DNA of 11,272 nt from Dehalococcoidia bacterium UBA6808 (lineage in GTDB: Bacteria > Chloroflexota > Dehalococcoidia > GIF9 > UBA5629): positions 1-11,272 of the forward strand of contig DKFA01000017.1 of NCBI GenBank assembly GCA_002452695.1, written 5' to 3'. A program made the position numbers and the translations under genes. The first letter of the stretch is position 1, and every line of letters begins with the position of its first letter. Shown in pieces: positions 1 through 6,715 of this stretch. Below the pieces are notes generated by a model that worked only from the letters and a program-made list of their open reading frames with translations, made no database searches and had not been told where the DNA came from.

Positions 1-2
1 AC

Positions 3-41
3 ATCATCCTGAGCAGGGACAACTACAAGGGGAAGAAATAA
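3..41 (+). CDS. Possible 3' end of an upstream gene (partial, unidentified)
   Basis: A reading frame open from the window edge encodes IILSRDNYKGKK and stops at TAA 39-41, 18 bases before the antitoxin-like start at 60. The lysine-rich end and its position just ahead of the next ribosome binding site fit the C-terminus of a real gene. Twelve codons cannot identify a family, and the frame could be chance. Sequence to the left of the window would settle it. Confidence 0.25.
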   Translation: MILSRDNYKGKK

Positions 42-59
42 TGTAACACCAGGGGGAAA

Positions 60-206
60 ATGGGCAAAGAAAAAATCGCGATTACTCTTGGCGAAGAATA
101 CGTCAGCGAGCTGGACCGCGAATGTGCCAGGCTCGATGCATCAGCTGAAAAGGTCATGGCTGAAGATGGGCTGGCTGAGGATTTCCGCAGATGGCCGCCA
201 TATTAA
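60..206 (+). pseudogene. Ribbon-helix-helix antitoxin with internal deletion
   Basis: A 48-codon frame starts at ATG 60 behind a strong purine-rich site (AGGGGG at 51-56) and ends at TAA 204. The first ~19 residues (MGKEKIAITLGEEYVSELD) look like the beta-strand and first helix start of a CopG/RHH antitoxin. Residues 20-48 (RECARLD...AEDGLAEDFRRWPPY) look like the conserved C-terminal tail of the same family, which binds the MazF-type toxin and often ends in W-P-x-Y. The roughly 30 residues normally between them, which hold the DNA-binding helices, are absent, and the join is in frame. Family members are usually near 75-85 residues. From this I infer a remnant that could at most still bind a toxin and should not bind DNA. 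It could also be a short functional variant or an assembly artefact. The family match is from memory of its motifs. Confidence 0.6.
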
Positions 207-316
207 GGGGGCAAATACGCACGCTTTCTGTAGAAAGGATCGGGAAGCCGGCTGGCAAGATATCCGGGGAAGAGCTGGCTGAAGTCATTGAAGGCCTAAA
301 CGAGATTATCGACTGA
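207..316 (+). pseudogene. MazF/PemK toxin, C-terminal fragment only
   Basis: From CAA 212 to TGA 314-316 the frame encodes QIRTLSVERIGKPAGK followed by ISGEELAEVIEGLNEIID. This is the typical C-terminal third of a MazF/PemK mRNA endoribonuclease: the Q-I-R-T strand, the R-[IL]-G-K turn, then the E-E-L-A-E-V helix. The N-terminal ~75-80 residues of a normal ~110-residue MazF, carrying the start and most of the active-site barrel, are missing. The fragment begins 5 bases after the antitoxin stop, where the toxin start would be expected. The same frame is open back to an ATG at 191, inside the antitoxin tail, giving a possible 41-residue product with a GAGG 10 bases upstream. I doubt it is made or active as a nuclease. 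Confidence 0.6.
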
Positions 317-344
317 TACCGCTGGCGGGGTATTCAGGGTATAC

Positions 345-374
345 TTGCCATAGCGCGCGCTTTGGTCATACAAT
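345..374 (+). promoter_or_regulatory. Candidate sigma-70 promoter for the oxidoreductase operon
   Basis: TTGCCA (345-350) and TACAAT (369-374) are separated by 18 bases. Each differs from the consensus hexamer at one position (TTGACA) or at one or two (TATAAT). Transcription would begin near 381, leaving a leader of about 55 bases before the GTG start at 435. This is the best promoter-like pair in the 118-base gap between the toxin fragment and the ferredoxin gene. Confidence 0.5.
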
Positions 375-401
375 AATCACTGTTTTGGATTAACTGGCAA
401 T

Positions 402-419
402 CAACCGTTGAGCGGGTTG
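402..419 (+). promoter_or_regulatory. Leader hairpin before the oxidoreductase operon
   Basis: CAACCG (402-407) can pair with CGGGTTG (413-419) around a 5-base loop with one bulged G. The hairpin lies in the predicted leader and ends 4 bases before the ribosome binding site AAAGGG (424-429). No U-tract follows, so it is not an intrinsic terminator. It might affect translation start or RNA stability, or have no role. Confidence 0.25.
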
Positions 420-434
420 TATTAAAGGGCCTTC

Positions 435-674
435 GTGACAGACAAACAAAGTTCCCTCAAACGGGTGAAGGGCACAATCGTCATCTCCAGCGAAAGCTGC
501 AAGGGCTGCGAGCTGTGCATCTCCTTTTGTCCCAAAGGCGTGATCAAGCTTTCCGACAGGCTGAATGCGGCCGGCTACCAGTTTGCTTACCTTGTCGATA
601 ATGGCGAGTGTACGGGCTGCGCCGTCTGCGCGCTGGTCTGCCCCGAGGTGGCCATCGAGGTGTACCGTGACTAA
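435..674 (+). CDS. 2x[4Fe-4S] ferredoxin subunit of 2-oxoacid:ferredoxin oxidoreductase (delta)
   Basis: This 79-residue cytoplasmic electron carrier has two complete cluster motifs: C22-x2-C25-x2-C28-x3-C32-P and C59-x2-C62-x2-C65-x3-C69-P. In KorD/VorD-type delta subunits such a protein passes electrons from the TPP enzyme to external ferredoxin. Start choice: GTG 435 with AAAGGG at 424-429, spaced 5 bases; no upstream in-frame alternative is better. The 3' end overlaps the alpha-subunit start by 8 bases, which suggests translational coupling. Length and cysteine spacing are normal. Read alone it could be any bacterial-type ferredoxin; its position directly before the alpha subunit assigns it to the complex. 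Confidence 0.9.
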   Translation: MTDKQSSLKRVKGTIVISSESCKGCELCISFCPKGVIKLSDRLNAAGYQFAYLVDNGECTGCAVCALVCPEVAIEVYRD

Positions 675-1737
675 GGCGCTGATGGACGGCAACAGCGCCA
701 TTGCCGAAGCAGCCATCAGGGCCGGGCTGCGCTGCTATTTTGGCTATCCTATCACACCGCAGAATGAGCTGACCGAGTATATGGCCCTGCACCTGGGCAG
801 GCGTAAGGGCTGCACCTTTCTGCAGGCCGAGAGCGAGGTGGCAGCGATCAATATGGTCTATGGCGCCAGCCTGGTGGGCGCCCGCGCCATGACATCATCT
901 TCCAGTCCGGGCATCAGCCTCAAGCAGGAAGGCATCTCCTACCTGGCTGCCTGCGAGCTGCCGGCCGTCATTGTCAACATGCAGCGCGGCGGGCCGGGGT
1001 TGGGCAGCATCTCGGCTGCGCAATCCGATTACTTTCAGGCCACGCGGGGAGGTGGGCACGGCGACTACCGCACCATTGTGCTGGGGCCGTGCTCCGTACA
1101 GGAGCTGGCCGATATGACCATGCGGGCCTTCGACCTGGCCGATAAGTACAAGATACCGGTGATGATACTGGGCGACGGAGTGCTGGGCCAGATGAAGGAG
1201 CCTGTTGATTTCAAACGCGAGGCGCCGGACGTCACCCCCACCCGCGAAGGCGCGCTGATGGGCGCCAGGGGCCGCGCCAGCCGTGTTGTGAAGACGTTCA
1301 CCTCCAATCCTTCGGAGCTGGAGGAGATAAACTGGAGCCTGTTCCGCCGCTACCAGTTGATCAAGAAGAACGAGACGACCTGGGATACCTTTATGACCGA
1401 CGACGCCCGCCTGGTGGTGGTCACCTACGGCATTGCCGCCAGGATCGCCAAAGGCGCGATCAAGAACCTGCGGGCCGAAGGCCTCAAGGTTGGATTATAC
1501 CGGCCTGTAACGCTCTGGCCGTTCCCCGATGAACCTCTCAGGGAGCTATCCAAGAATGTCAAGCAGTTTCTGGTGTTTGAGATGAACATGGGTCAGATGA
1601 TTGAGGATGTGCAGTTGGCGCTGGCTGGACAGGGAGAGGTCTCCTTCTATGGCCGGCCGGGGGGTGTTATCCCTACCCCGGACGAAGTGGGACGTGTCAT
1701 GTCGAGACTTTATTACCAGAAGGGCTTAAGATCATGA
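667..1737 (+). CDS. vorB: 2-oxoacid:ferredoxin oxidoreductase alpha subunit (VorB/KorA type)
   Basis: This 356-residue alpha subunit helps form the 2-oxoacid and CoA site of the enzyme that converts 2-oxoacid + CoA + oxidised ferredoxin to acyl-CoA + CO2 + reduced ferredoxin. Visible family blocks are GYPITPQNE (26-34), AESEVAAINM (54-63), TSSSSPGISL (76-85), QRGGPGLG (106-113) and GGGHGDYR (128-135). The last is typical of proteins annotated VorB (3-methyl-2-oxobutanoate dehydrogenase). Start: GTG 667, with GAGG at 657-660 spaced 6 bases; it gives the usual short lead before M-x-G-N. ATG 682 with AAGG at 673-676 is a possible alternative. The open frame reaches back to 565, but that part is the ferredoxin gene read in another frame. 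The 3' end overlaps the next gene as ATGA. Substrate choice (branched-chain keto acids versus 2-oxoglutarate) cannot be fixed from sequence by eye. Confidence 0.92.
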   Translation: MTKALMDGNSAIAEAAIRAGLRCYFGYPITPQNELTEYMALHLGRRKGCTFLQAESEVAAINMVYGASLVGARAMTSSSSPGISLKQEGISYLAACELPAVIVNMQRGGPGLGSISAAQSDYFQATRGGGHGDYRTIVLGPCSVQELADMTMRAFDLADKYKIPVMILGDGVLGQMKEPVDFKREAPDVTPTREGALMGARGRASRVVKTFTSNPSELEEINWSLFRRYQLIKKNETTWDTFMTDDARLVVVTYGIAARIAKGAIKNLRAEGLKVGLYRPVTLWPFPDEPLRELSKNVKQFLVFEMNMGQMIEDVQLALAGQGEVSFYGRPGGVIPTPDEVGRVMSRLYYQKGLRS

Positions 1738-2489
1738 AATTGATCTACAGCAGGCCGAAATCGCTTAAAAAAGCCGCTTTCCATTACTGCCCGGGTTGCG
1801 GACACTCGGTGGCGCACAGAGTGGTGTGTGAGGTCATCGATGAGATGGAGTTGCAGGATAAGACCATCGGCATCCCGCCCCCGGGCTGTTCGGTCTTTGC
1901 CTATAATTACTTTGATGTTGATATGGCCGAATCGGCCCATGGCAGGGGCGCTGCCGTGGCGACCGGCATCAAGCGCGCCTGCCCGCAGATCATTGTGTTT
2001 ACCTACCAGGGCGACGGTGACCTGGCCGGCATCGGCACGGCCGAGACCATCCATGCAGCCAACCGCGGTGAGAATATCACAACGATTTTCATCAACAACG
2101 CCGTTTACGGCATGACGGGCGGGCAGATGGCCCCCACCACGTTGTGTGGGATGAAGACCACTACCACTCCCTATGGGCGCGACCATGTCATTGAAGGATA
2201 TCCTCTCAGAATGAGCGAGATGCTGGCCCCGCTCGACGGCGTGGCCTATATCGAGAGAGTGGCCATCAGCTCCCCGGCCGGTATCCGCAGGATGAAAAAG
2301 GCCGTTGCCAAAGCCTTTCAGACCCAGATAGACAACCGCGGCTTTTCCATGGTTGAGATACTCTCCCCCTGCCCGACCAACTGGAAGATGACGCCGGCGC
2401 AGTCGTGGAAATGGGTGGGGGAAGAGATGACGCAGGTATTCCCTTTGGGCGTGTATAAGGACGTGATGGAGCCGAAGCATGCTGATTAA
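1734..2489 (+). CDS. vorA: 2-oxoacid:ferredoxin oxidoreductase beta subunit (TPP-binding)
   Basis: The 251-residue beta subunit binds thiamine diphosphate and, in this family, a proximal [4Fe-4S] cluster. The TPP/Mg motif is clear: GDGD at 93-96 and N121-N122-x2-YGMTGGQ ending at 131. Four cysteines sit where the cluster ligands of related enzymes lie: C19 and C22 (CPGCGH), C52 (PPGCS) and C213 (SPCPTNW). Length is normal for stand-alone beta subunits (about 250-290). The ATG at 1734 overlaps the alpha stop in an ATGA, and the end overlaps the gamma gene by 11 bases, so the three core subunits should be made together. The symbol follows the VorABC convention; KorB would be equally defensible if the substrate is 2-oxoglutarate. 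Confidence 0.92.
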   Translation: MKLIYSRPKSLKKAAFHYCPGCGHSVAHRVVCEVIDEMELQDKTIGIPPPGCSVFAYNYFDVDMAESAHGRGAAVATGIKRACPQIIVFTYQGDGDLAGIGTAETIHAANRGENITTIFINNAVYGMTGGQMAPTTLCGMKTTTTPYGRDHVIEGYPLRMSEMLAPLDGVAYIERVAISSPAGIRRMKKAVAKAFQTQIDNRGFSMVEILSPCPTNWKMTPAQSWKWVGEEMTQVFPLGVYKDVMEPKHAD

Positions 2490-3009
2490 GATGGTCATCG
2501 CCGGTTTCGGCGGCCAGGGCGTGCTCTCTATGGGCCTTAATATCGCCCAGGCTGCCATGCTGGAGGGTAAAAATGTTACTTACCTGCCCGCCTACGGCGC
2601 CGAGGTCAGGGGCGGCACCGCCAACTGCACTGTGGCCATCTCGGACGATGAGATCGCCTCGCCGGTGGCCTCTTCGCCGGAGTTTGTTATCGCCATGAAC
2701 CAGCCCTCTGCGGTCAAGTTCCAGCACCACATCCAGTCCGGCGGCCTGTTCTTCCTCAACTCCTCGCTGATCGAAGCCGAGATCGTTCGCGGCGATATCG
2801 AGATCGTGCGCGTGCCGGCCAACAAGATCGCCGATGAGATGGGCGGCCCCAGGGCTGCCAACATGGTCATGCTGGGCGCCTTCACCAAAAAGAGCGGCGT
2901 GGTGGGGCTGGACAACGTGCTCCAGGCATTGAAATACACGCTCAGCTCCAAGAAGAAGCTGATTGACATAAATGAGAAGGCCCTGATCAGGGGCTATGAA
3001 CTAGATTGA
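2479..3009 (+). CDS. 2-oxoacid:ferredoxin oxidoreductase gamma subunit
   Basis: This 176-residue protein has the gamma-domain signature: the glycine-rich turn GFGGQG at residues 9-14 and PAYGAEVRGGTANC near residues 36-49. This domain completes the CoA-binding region in multi-subunit enzymes. Length is normal. ATG 2479 lies inside the beta gene (11-base overlap), favouring translational coupling. With the delta, alpha and beta genes upstream this makes a complete four-subunit enzyme. It would be called VorC or KorC depending on substrate. No defects seen. Confidence 0.9.
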   Translation: MLIKMVIAGFGGQGVLSMGLNIAQAAMLEGKNVTYLPAYGAEVRGGTANCTVAISDDEIASPVASSPEFVIAMNQPSAVKFQHHIQSGGLFFLNSSLIEAEIVRGDIEIVRVPANKIADEMGGPRAANMVMLGAFTKKSGVVGLDNVLQALKYTLSSKKKLIDINEKALIRGYELD

Positions 3010-3028
3010 TGCTTTAGAGGTGCAGACA

Positions 3029-3460
3029 ATGTGCGTAAAACAGATCTCGGTCATCCTTGATAATGTCCCGGGCATGTTCCTGTCCGTCAGCGAATGCCTG
3101 GCCAGGGAGAGCATCAATATTCGCGCCATATCCGTTGCCGATACTTCAAGCACGAGCACGGTCAGGTTCGTTACCGACAATCCCGCCAAAACCCTGAGCG
3201 TGCTGCGCAGCAATCAGTACAATGTGCTGGAAAATGACGTCATCGCGGTTGAGATACCCGACCACCCGGGCGCCCTGCGCGCTGTGCTCAAGCCGCTTAA
3301 GGAAGCGCACATCAATGTGCTCTATTTTTACACCTACCTGGGCCGTGGCGAGAGCGGCCAGCCCATCGTGATCATCGGCGTGGACAGGACCGAGGATGCC
3401 GTCGAGGCGCTCAAGAAGAACTGGGTCCACACCTTCGGCAACGAGATCTACGCTCTGTAG
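3029..3460 (+). CDS. Tandem ACT-domain protein
   Basis: The 143-residue protein is two ACT domains with nothing else. The first (about 5-68) contains the turn DNVPGMF at 11-17, and the second (about 71-143) contains PDHPGAL at 77-83. The D-x-P-G-x-[LF] turn marks amino-acid-binding ACT folds. Tandem ACT proteins of this size usually bind amino acids and regulate a partner. Start: ATG 3029 is preferred because AGAGG (3016-3020) lies 8 bases upstream; GTG 3020 would overlap that site. The gene starts 19 bases after the gamma stop and is last in the operon. From this I infer that it senses the amino acid linked to the oxidoreductase substrate (for example valine, leucine or isoleucine). The ligand and partner are unproven. 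Confidence 0.85.
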   Translation: MCVKQISVILDNVPGMFLSVSECLARESINIRAISVADTSSTSTVRFVTDNPAKTLSVLRSNQYNVLENDVIAVEIPDHPGALRAVLKPLKEAHINVLYFYTYLGRGESGQPIVIIGVDRTEDAVEALKKNWVHTFGNEIYAL

Positions 3461-3469
3461 GGACGCGCC

Positions 3470-5932
3470 CTACTCGTTCCATTCCTTGGTCACGGTGGCC
3501 AGGTTCTGGCGGCTGATCTGCCAGATGGCAGGTATCTGTGACAGCAGCATGAGGGACACCGCCGCCGCTGCGGCGATGTAATAGGAGCGCGGCAATATCT
3601 CCAGCGTGAAGCTGATAATATCCTCCGCGCTGGTGGACATGGCGTTGAAGAAGGCCTGGCTGATCCAGGCGCCCAGGGGTATGCCGATGACGATGCCGAT
3701 GAAGGAAATCAGTATGTTTTCCAGCGAGATCATGAAGGACAGCATCCTGTCGCCCAGTCCCACCGCCCGCATGGTGGCCATCTCCCGCGTGCGCTGCGTT
3801 ACATTGACCATCACACCGTTGAAGATGATGGCGCCTCCCAGGGCGCTTCCCATCACCAGCATGATGGTGATCATGACCCAGAAGAAGCCCATCTGCTCAT
3901 CCAGGGCCTTGCGCGTATCGGCTATCAGCTCAATGGAAGCTACCTGGGGGATGTTGTACAGGCGTTTGATCAGGTAGTCGCTGGGCGGCTCGTCGAACTT
4001 GACCATGATGGCTGTTGCTGCGCCGAAATCGCGCTGCAGCTTCTGCACCTCCCTGAGCGGCATATAGGCCCTGCCCCCGATATATGACCAGACGTAGCCA
4101 ACCAGCTTCTTGTCAGTCTCGCCGATAATGCCGGTCAACGGTTCCAGCCTGATGGTATCGCCGATCTCGGCCCCCAGCGTCTCCTTGTACGTATAGGGGA
4201 GCAATATGCCGTCGGCTGTGACATCGATCTTGACGCCTTCCTGCGTGATCAGGTTGAGCATGCTGGACTTTTCCGGTATGCCTTCGATGCTGGTATCGAT
4301 CTTCTTGTCCTTGAAGCGTATGCGGTAGGGTATGTCCAGCACGGCCTCGGCCGCGGTCACGCCGTCCAGGTGGCTGATCAGGCTGACGTTGGAGGCGGCG
4401 CTCTCACCCTGCAGGTGGATGATCGCATCGTATTGAATTATGGTGTCATATTGCCGCGAGAACATCTGGTCGACCGCATCCACGAACGACATGGCCACCA
4501 GCACCATGATGATGGCCGAGGCGATGCCCGAAGCCATGAACAGGCTGCGGCGGAAGTTGCGGAAGATATTGAGTATGGGCATCTTGATGAAATAGGGGAA
4601 CGGCCGCAGCAGGAAGGTGAGCGCCTTCATGATGGAGCGGTTACCCACGCTGGGGGCCGGCGGACGCATGGCCTCAGCCGGGCGTATGCGCGTGGTGCCC
4701 CAGGCCGGCAGCAGCCCTGCCAGAATCGGCACGAACATCCCTGCGGCCAGCCCTCTCAGTATCGTGTCCCAGTGCAGATCGGTCTCGATGATCGGCATGT
4801 TGAGCAGGCTGACGTATAGCTCCGTGTAAACGTTGGCCATCCAGTGCCCCGCAAATACGCCCAGTAGCGATCCTATTGAGCCGACTACCAGGGCGAAGCC
4901 CAAATAATGCAGCATCACCGCGCCCTGGCTGTAGCCCATGGCGCACATCAACCCGATCTGGATGCGCTGCGATTCCACCAGCCGGTTGAGCAGCACGTAG
5001 ATCGTCAGAGAGGCCATGGTCAGGAATAGCAGTGGGAAAAGATAGGCCAGCGTAGCGAAGGACTCCAGGTCCAGCCGCAGTAACCGTATGACCGGCATGT
5101 TTTTCCTTTCCGTCAGGTAGGCGGAGCGGATGCCCTGAATCAGTTCGCTGCGGCGGTTGCGCAGCTCGACAGGGTCGTCCTTGGAGGTCATGCGCTTGAT
5201 GTAATTGCGCTCCAGAATGGTCTCTATCTGTCCCTTGATTTTTTCCTGGTCCATATCGGGGGCGACCGAGATGGTTATATCATTGACGATGCCTTCCATG
5301 TCGAAGATCTTCTCGGCGGACCTCAGCGGCATGAAGATGACGCCGAATGTGCGCGGGGTCGTCATAGGTTCCTGGGCGCTCTTGACCACCCAGATATGTT
5401 CCGGGCTCATGACAACGCCGCGGATATGGTAGCTGGCCTTGACCTCCTGATATTCCAGTGTCAGCCAGTTGCCGGGCTTGAGGTTGTGGTAATCGGCAAA
5501 ATGTCTTTCCACCAGTATCTCGCGTCCCGAGGACTGGCTGAAATAATGGCCGGCCTGTATTTCCAGCATATTGACCCCCGGCATCTGGTTTTCCGGTAGC
5601 GAGATGACGCGCCCGCTGACCTTCTCGCCGGTTTCATTGCCCATGTCGATAAAGAGGTCTCTTACGATACGGCCGTAGGCCTCCACTCCGGCTATCTCGT
5701 TCATGTCTTTGACCGCATTGCGGCTGATGCCATCCACCGATATCCAGTAGTCGGCCAGGTTAAGGCGGTCGTAAAACGAATTATAGGAAAGGTTGAGGTT
5801 CTGATAGGCTTCGTAAAGGCAAACGAAGACTGAGACGCCCAGGAAGATGATGAGCGCCACAGCCCCGTACTGGACCCTGCTCTTCCAGATGTCCCTCAGC
5901 AGCTTCAGTATTAACCGGGGCAGCTTTACCAT
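3470..5932 (-). CDS. ABC transporter permease with two FtsX domains
   Basis: This 820-residue inner-membrane protein has about eight hydrophobic segments: roughly 21-43, 293-316, 340-362, 392-411, 465-487, 682-706, 735-756 and 783-803. That is the duplicated layout of large FtsX/DUF214 permeases: one helix, a ~250-residue extracytoplasmic domain (44-290), three helices, then again one helix, a ~195-residue external domain (488-681) and three helices. TREMATMRAVGLG (715-727) before helix 7 resembles the coupling segment of MacB/LolC-type permeases. Such transporters move lipoproteins, peptides or drugs, or transmit mechanical signals; the substrate is unknown here. ATG 5930-5932 overlaps the ATPase stop by 7 bases, so the two are coupled. 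No membrane-fusion (MacA-like) partner is in the window. Confidence 0.9.
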   Translation of the reverse strand: MVKLPRLILKLLRDIWKSRVQYGAVALIIFLGVSVFVCLYEAYQNLNLSYNSFYDRLNLADYWISVDGISRNAVKDMNEIAGVEAYGRIVRDLFIDMGNETGEKVSGRVISLPENQMPGVNMLEIQAGHYFSQSSGREILVERHFADYHNLKPGNWLTLEYQEVKASYHIRGVVMSPEHIWVVKSAQEPMTTPRTFGVIFMPLRSAEKIFDMEGIVNDITISVAPDMDQEKIKGQIETILERNYIKRMTSKDDPVELRNRRSELIQGIRSAYLTERKNMPVIRLLRLDLESFATLAYLFPLLFLTMASLTIYVLLNRLVESQRIQIGLMCAMGYSQGAVMLHYLGFALVVGSIGSLLGVFAGHWMANVYTELYVSLLNMPIIETDLHWDTILRGLAAGMFVPILAGLLPAWGTTRIRPAEAMRPPAPSVGNRSIMKALTFLLRPFPYFIKMPILNIFRNFRRSLFMASGIASAIIMVLVAMSFVDAVDQMFSRQYDTIIQYDAIIHLQGESAASNVSLISHLDGVTAAEAVLDIPYRIRFKDKKIDTSIEGIPEKSSMLNLITQEGVKIDVTADGILLPYTYKETLGAEIGDTIRLEPLTGIIGETDKKLVGYVWSYIGGRAYMPLREVQKLQRDFGAATAIMVKFDEPPSDYLIKRLYNIPQVASIELIADTRKALDEQMGFFWVMITIMLVMGSALGGAIIFNGVMVNVTQRTREMATMRAVGLGDRMLSFMISLENILISFIGIVIGIPLGAWISQAFFNAMSTSAEDIISFTLEILPRSYYIAAAAAVSLMLLSQIPAIWQISRQNLATVTKEWNE

Positions 5933-6630
5933 TCCAGTTCGTCCGGATCAAGCGGGTTCTGGTTTTTAGATAGATCCACGATGCGTCCGTCGCGCATCCT
6001 GATCAGGCGGTCAGCGATGGCCCCCACCGGGGCATTATGCGTGACCACGATGATGGTCTTGTGTTTGCTCTGGTTGAGCGTGCGCAGCAGCTTGAAGATA
6101 CGCTTGCCCGTCTCGAAATCGAGGTTGCCGGTGGGCTCGTCGCAGAGTATTAGCGGCGGATTGGTGGCAAGGGCGCGTGCTATTGCCACGCGCTGGTTTT
6201 CGCCTCCGGAAAGTTCGCTGGGGAAATGCTCCATGCGGTTGGCCAGCCCGACCTCGGTGAGCAACTGCTGCGGTTTCATGGGGTTGCGTGACAACTCGGC
6301 GGCAAACTCCACGTTTTCCCGCGCATTGAGTGTGGGGATGAGATTGAAGAACTGGAAGATAAAGCCCACCTGCCGGCGGCGGTACTCGGTAAGCTGCGCC
6401 CTGCTCATCCTGGATATGTCGATGCCGTTGACTTCCACTGTGCCTGAGCTGGGCGTATCCAGTCCGCCGATCAGGTTGAGCAGCGTGGTCTTGCCCGAGC
6501 CGCTGGGTCCCAGTAACACGATGAACTCGCCAGGGTAGACCTCCAGCGATACCTCGTTCAACGCCACAACCTCATTGTGGTCCATCCGGTAGATCTTGCT
6601 GACCTTATCGAGTTTTACGCTGGGTATCAT
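5926..6630 (-). CDS. ABC transporter ATP-binding protein (LolD/MacB type)
   Basis: The 234-residue cytoplasmic ATPase drives the permease encoded next to it. It has Walker A GPSGSGKTT (41-49), Q-loop Q93, signature LSGGENQ (140-146), Walker B ILCDEP with D164 and E165, and the switch histidine H198. The MacB/LolD group is indicated by the FQFFNLIPTLNARENVE stretch (92-108) and the DEPTGNLD block (164-171). The signature has N at 145, where Q is more usual; this is unlikely to matter. ATG at 6628-6630 has a modest AGG about 6 bases upstream. It is first in a two-gene operon behind the promoter at 6687-6715. Confidence 0.95.
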   Translation of the reverse strand: MIPSVKLDKVSKIYRMDHNEVVALNEVSLEVYPGEFIVLLGPSGSGKTTLLNLIGGLDTPSSGTVEVNGIDISRMSRAQLTEYRRRQVGFIFQFFNLIPTLNARENVEFAAELSRNPMKPQQLLTEVGLANRMEHFPSELSGGENQRVAIARALATNPPLILCDEPTGNLDFETGKRIFKLLRTLNQSKHKTIIVVTHNAPVGAIADRLIRMRDGRIVDLSKNQNPLDPDELEW

Positions 6631-6653
6631 ATAAACCTGCCGTTTCGGTATAT

Positions 6654-6670
6654 TATGTAATAATCACATA
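6654..6670. promoter_or_regulatory. Operator-like inverted repeat in the ABC operon leader
   Basis: TATGT (6654-6658) and ACATA (6666-6670) form matching arms of a 17-base imperfect palindrome, with A-T pairs continuing symmetrically inside. It lies about 10-26 bases downstream of the predicted transcription start of the ABC operon, a usual place for a repressor site. No regulator gene for it is visible in the window. Confidence 0.35.
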
Positions 6671-6686
6671 CAGATATTTTATATCG

Positions 6687-6715
6687 AATATAAGTTGATG
6701 CGGCGATATTGTCAA
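6687..6715 (-). promoter_or_regulatory. Strong sigma-70 promoter for the ABC transporter operon
   Basis: On the minus strand TTGACA (6710-6715) is followed after exactly 17 bases by TATATT (6687-6692). The -35 box is a perfect consensus match and the -10 box has one mismatch. Transcription should start near 6680, giving a leader of about 50 bases. The surroundings are the most A/T-rich stretch of the window. Confidence 0.7.

Noticed and set aside
88..282. A 64-codon frame across the toxin-antitoxin region
   Set aside because: It is out of frame with both the antitoxin tail and the MazF C-terminus, which are recognisable in the other two frames.
316..333. ATACC...GGTAT hairpin right after the MazF fragment
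   Set aside because: The stem is only 5 pairs and no T-tract follows, so I do not call it a terminator.
565..666. N-terminal extension of the alpha subunit
   Set aside because: This part overlaps the second cluster motif of the ferredoxin in another frame. GTG 667 has a good ribosome site and gives the family's usual N-terminus.
1713..2558. A 281-codon minus-strand frame opposite the beta subunit
   Set aside because: The beta and gamma subunits on the plus strand carry clear TPP and gamma-domain motifs; the antisense frame shows none.
4370..4819. A 149-codon histidine-rich plus-strand frame inside the permease gene
   Set aside because: It is antisense to a continuous 820-codon permease with coherent membrane segments and has no supporting motif.
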